Part shown: in pieces, positions 5,247 to 7,993 of the stretch | Layout of the letters: every line of letters begins with the position of its first letter | Position numbering within the stretch: position 1 is the stretch's first letter | NCBI GenBank assembly: GCA_017526045.1 | Contig: JAFXRX010000100.1 | Coordinates: forward strand, 1 to 7,993 | Reading direction: 5' to 3' | DNA from: Opitutales bacterium | GTDB lineage: Bacteria > Verrucomicrobiota > Verrucomicrobiia > Opitutales > Intestinicryptomonadaceae | DNA length: 7,993 nucleotides | Notes under the pieces: model-generated | Seen by the model: only the letters and a program-made list of their open reading frames with translations | What the model was told of the DNA's origin: nothing | Database searches by the model: none | Position numbers and translations under genes: made by a program

Positions 5247-7966
5247 TGCCCAAATTTAAAAAATGAAGATTTGTTTTTTGCCATGAAGCCGAAAAGCTCC
5301 GGATTGTATTTTGCAAGCGGACTTTTGCTTCCCGCCTCGAAAGAGCCGTTCTTGAAGGCTGTTTTGATGTCTTTTACGATTTCTTTTGCCTTTTCCTCCG
5401 CGCCGCCAAGCTGGTCTTCTTTTATTTCCCACTTCTTTATTTCGGTTTCAGAGCTTGCGTTGGGCAAAACAAAATACGCAGTGGAAATCGCCGCCGCGTC
5501 CGGGAAGAATTTTTTCGCGCACATTGCGTAAATCGGCAGCTGCAGGTTTACCCATCCGGGGTCTTTCCCCGCTTTCTTGTAATGGTCGGCTTCCGGATTT
5601 TTGCCGGAAGACGAGGTCTTGTAGTCGATTACCATGTATTCTTTTTTTGCCTTGTTTAAGTCTATGCGGTCGATTTTCGCGTTTATTTTCACGCCTTCTA
5701 TTTCGAGCGCGGCTTCGGGGTTGATCTTGCCCAGGTCGGTCTCCGTAAAAATGGTTTCCCAGCCCGCGCTTCTGTGCCTTGCCTCGACTTCCGCCGCCGC
5801 GCGCAGGCGCGAAAGCAGGAAAACGCGCAGGAATTTTAGCACGCCGCCGCAGCCGCCGCCGTATTTCTTGCTAAAGCTTTCTTCGAATTTGCCTTTGAGG
5901 AAGGCGAAAATTTTTTCTTCTTCGCAGCCTTTGAAATCTTTCAGATTTTTAAGGACGCCGTGGACAATGTTGCCCACGTCCCTGTCGTCGGGCTCGCGTT
6001 TTTGGTGGTCGAAAGAATTGAGCCTCAAAATTTTTTCGATGTAGAAATTGAGGGGGCTTTCGATGTACGTTTTAAAGTCCGTTGCGTTCAGCGTTTTGGG
6101 CATTTGCATTTTCGGCAGGGCGAACTGCCACGGCGCGGAAAACGCGCTCGAATGCTTCGGGCTTTTCGCCTCGCCAAAGAGGCGGTTTACCCTTTCAACA
6201 AGATTGCGCGTTTGGTATAGCAGGCGCGAGGGGCGCAGGGGGTCTGCGTTGAAGTCGGTTTGCGGAACGCAGATTTTCACGGCGCCCGGCGCGCGCGGCT
6301 TTAATATGCAATACAGGTAATAGGCGTCGCGCGCGTGCCTCGACTTCGCCCCGCGTATGCCCAGCTCTTCGCGCAGCAAATTTGGCAAAAGCGCGTCGCC
6401 CGCGATGCTTTCGGGCACTTGGCCGTCGTTGAAGTCGGCGAGGAAAATATTGGGCTCTTTCGACCAGAAAATTTCAATCCAGTTTTTGAGCTGGATTTCG
6501 TCCGCATTCGCGGCGTCGGCGAACACGCGCATGTCGGCGGATTTGGCGAGGGAGGCGATAGTCTCGCGCATGTCGAGAATATGCCCGAATTTGTTTTCCG
6601 CCGCCTCGATTTGCGCGAGGGTTTCGCGGAGATTTTCCGCCTGCTTTTGGATGTTGCCGCCGCAGGTTGAAGTCTGCGAAAAAACCCTCTGCAGAATGCG
6701 CGAGATTTTTTGCGAATTTCCCCCGCCTTCGCCGTCTTCAAGCAGATTTTTAAGAGCCTTCAAGACGCCCGCGCCTTCTTCGCCCCCGAAATTTTCCAGG
6801 GCGAAATCAATGTCGGGGCATAATTTTTCAAGCGAGTAAAAATCGAGAGCCTGCAAAACTTCCGCGGGCTTTTTCCCCGTCGTTTTTTCGAGGTATTTTA
6901 AGAGCGCGGATTTTTGCGCGAGGGCTTTTGCGGAGTCGAGGTCCCTGTTTGAATAGTAGTTTTTGAGAGCCTCCAGAAAGTCGAAAATCTCCCCCTGCGA
7001 GAGTTTTTCGCCCTCGGGCGAGAACGATTTCAACCCGCGCCGCAGCAAAGCCTCGGATATTGCTATGGAGCTTTCGCCTTCTTCGCAGGCTATTGCGCAA
7101 GCTTGCGCCGCCGCCGCCATTTCCGCCGCGCCTGCCGCAATCATTTGGGCTTGCGCCGAGCGGTTTGGCGCCAAAAAAATCGAGGCGCCGGGAATTTCGA
7201 GGTCTTTTTCCGTCCATTTTTTGGGGATTGGGGCGCCGTATTCGTCGAATTCATTTTCCAAAGAAGGCTCGGCAAAAATTACGGAAAAAATTTCGCATTG
7301 TTGAGCATCGAATTTGCCGAGGAGCATTCGAAAGATTTTCGGCGCGTCCGCAATCCCCGCCAGAAAGATTTTTTTTGGGGCTGCAATGCCGCCTTCGAGG
7401 GCTTTTAGCAGGGCGTCGGCAGGGTCGATTTTAGAGGCGCGCCCAAGCGCGCGCGCGTATTCGCCGTCGAACTCGGCAAGCTCTTGCCAGCGCGAGGCTT
7501 CATCGAGGAAGTATTTTCCGGCTTTTTTCGCGGCTTCGGCGACGCTTAGCCCCGCGTTTGCGCAGAGCGACTTCGCCGCCAAAAAGTCCCCGAAAAATTT
7601 GTCGGGCATCGGGTTTTTTGCAATGCCTTTAGGGAATAGAGCGGGGAGGCTTTCAAAGCAGTCAAGGGCGGAGCGCAGCGCGAAAATTCTTTCGACGGAG
7701 TTGGCGCAGGGAAATTTGCGGCACAGCCCGCTTAAAAAAGCCTCGAGCGTCAGGACTTCGAGCCCCGCGAGCCCCCCGCCGAATTCCTCTTCCGCGCGGG
7801 AGGCGAGCTCTTTCAAGACGGCTTTTGCCGCGGAGTTTGTGGGCGCCAGCACAAATGCGCCCTCGAATATGAAATTGCTTTTGGAGGGCTTTAGGTTCTC
7901 GAAAATAAAATCCGCCGCGGTTTTTGCGTTGTTTGTTTCGGGGGTCTTGAAAATTCTATTGAACAT
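5243..7966 (-). CDS. addB: AddB-like nuclease subunit (PD-(D/E)XK, inactive helicase fold)
   Basis: Encodes 907 residues, compact next to B. subtilis AddB (about 1166). It is inferred to be the partner of the downstream AddA-like protein, cutting the opposite strand and, in studied AddAB enzymes, recognising Chi. The N-terminus has VLAPTNSAAKAV (39-50) where a helicase would carry Walker A; no GxGKT is present, so ATPase activity is not expected. The family segment LADFNDGQVPESIAGDALLP (509-528) and the LREELGIRG...R...D region (531-547) mark the second helicase-like domain. The C-terminal nuclease runs from about 624 to 870: G665 and H669 in GNIVHG, D766 in KIDRID, D781 and K783 in DYKT, Q809 and Y813 in QLPIY. 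The four Fe-S cysteines of classical AddB are absent; S637 stands at the first site (ESPLNFY). The start is fixed by an in-frame TAA two codons upstream (7973-7975). Its stop overlaps the addA ATG. Confidence 0.88.
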   Translation of the reverse strand: MFNRIFKTPETNNAKTAADFIFENLKPSKSNFIFEGAFVLAPTNSAAKAVLKELASRAEEEFGGGLAGLEVLTLEAFLSGLCRKFPCANSVERIFALRSALDCFESLPALFPKGIAKNPMPDKFFGDFLAAKSLCANAGLSVAEAAKKAGKYFLDEASRWQELAEFDGEYARALGRASKIDPADALLKALEGGIAAPKKIFLAGIADAPKIFRMLLGKFDAQQCEIFSVIFAEPSLENEFDEYGAPIPKKWTEKDLEIPGASIFLAPNRSAQAQMIAAGAAEMAAAAQACAIACEEGESSIAISEALLRRGLKSFSPEGEKLSQGEIFDFLEALKNYYSNRDLDSAKALAQKSALLKYLEKTTGKKPAEVLQALDFYSLEKLCPDIDFALENFGGEEGAGVLKALKNLLEDGEGGGNSQKISRILQRVFSQTSTCGGNIQKQAENLRETLAQIEAAENKFGHILDMRETIASLAKSADMRVFADAANADEIQLKNWIEIFWSKEPNIFLADFNDGQVPESIAGDALLPNLLREELGIRGAKSRHARDAYYLYCILKPRAPGAVKICVPQTDFNADPLRPSRLLYQTRNLVERVNRLFGEAKSPKHSSAFSAPWQFALPKMQMPKTLNATDFKTYIESPLNFYIEKILRLNSFDHQKREPDDRDVGNIVHGVLKNLKDFKGCEEEKIFAFLKGKFEESFSKKYGGGCGGVLKFLRVFLLSRLRAAAEVEARHRSAGWETIFTETDLGKINPEAALEIEGVKINAKIDRIDLNKAKKEYMVIDYKTSSSGKNPEADHYKKAGKDPGWVNLQLPIYAMCAKKFFPDAAAISTAYFVLPNASSETEIKKWEIKEDQLGGAEEKAKEIVKDIKTAFKNGSFEAGSKSPLAKYNPELFGFMAKNKSSFFKFGQ

Positions 7967-7993
7967 ATTTTTTTATATACGCAAATATTGCGC
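7967..7993 (-). other. AT-rich leader of the addB-addA operon
   Basis: The 27 bases before the addB ATG, read on the - strand, are AT-rich with a TATATAA run and a run of seven A. No Shine-Dalgarno sequence is visible. The TATATAA could be a -10 element, but then the leader would be only a few bases long. A promoter further upstream, beyond the window, is equally possible. Confidence 0.3.

Noticed and set aside
4486..5531. Two further + strand open frames across the addA start and addB end (257 and 248 codons)
   Set aside because: Both are shadows of the addB/addA coding strand; their composition is Ser/Phe- or Arg/Phe-rich and they cross the junction of two real genes.
2067..7966. Helicase plus nuclease pair as a phage-defence island
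   Set aside because: The domain order, paired nucleases, inactive helicase fold in the first protein and ATGA overlap match the housekeeping AddAB repair complex. Neighbours are metabolic and there are no mobile-element marks.
1..7993. CRISPR arrays, tRNA/rRNA genes, insertion sequences, attachment sites
   Set aside because: No regularly spaced repeats, tRNA-like cloverleaf or transposase frames were seen; nearly all of the window is coding, leaving only gaps of 16, 51 and 27 bases.

Overview
The window looks like ordinary bacterial chromosome with dense, short-gapped genes. It holds five protein-coding genes and no RNA gene, mobile element, CRISPR array or long repeat that I could find. The GC content looks moderate, with many GCG/GGC/CGC codons next to T- and A-rich stretches. 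The style of the kinase, the compact AddA start and the Fe-S-free AddB remind me of Verrucomicrobiota (Opitutae-like) proteins. That placement is an impression from memory, not something shown by the sequence.

Left part, + strand (1-1147): the 3' end of a PfkB-family sugar kinase, most likely 2-keto-3-deoxygluconate (KDG) kinase, is followed 16 bases later by a complete KDPG aldolase gene (eda). The two enzymes act in succession: KDG is phosphorylated to KDPG, which is cleaved to pyruvate and glyceraldehyde 3-phosphate. This is the lower part of hexuronate/pectin-type sugar breakdown and of the Entner-Doudoroff route. A clear intrinsic terminator closes this operon.

Middle, + strand (1148-2095): a gene for a shortened MidA/NDUFAF7-like (DUF185) methyltransferase starts immediately after the U-tract of that terminator. 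Its SAM-binding motif is degraded, so it may be divergent or inactive. Its 3' end overlaps the opposing helicase gene tail to tail by 29 bp.

Right part, - strand (7966 down to 2067): a two-gene addB-addA operon with an ATGA stop/start overlap. The proteins form an AddAB-type helicase-nuclease that processes double-strand DNA ends for RecA-dependent repair. AddA has a full set of UvrD-type helicase motifs plus a RecB-type nuclease. AddB has a helicase-like fold without a Walker A motif, a second intact nuclease, and none of the cysteines of the Fe-S cluster found in classical AddB. The operon start lies 27 bases inside the right edge.

I did not find a convincing new system here. The items most worth a second look are the altered methyltransferase, its start embedded behind a terminator, and the reduced AddA/AddB architecture.
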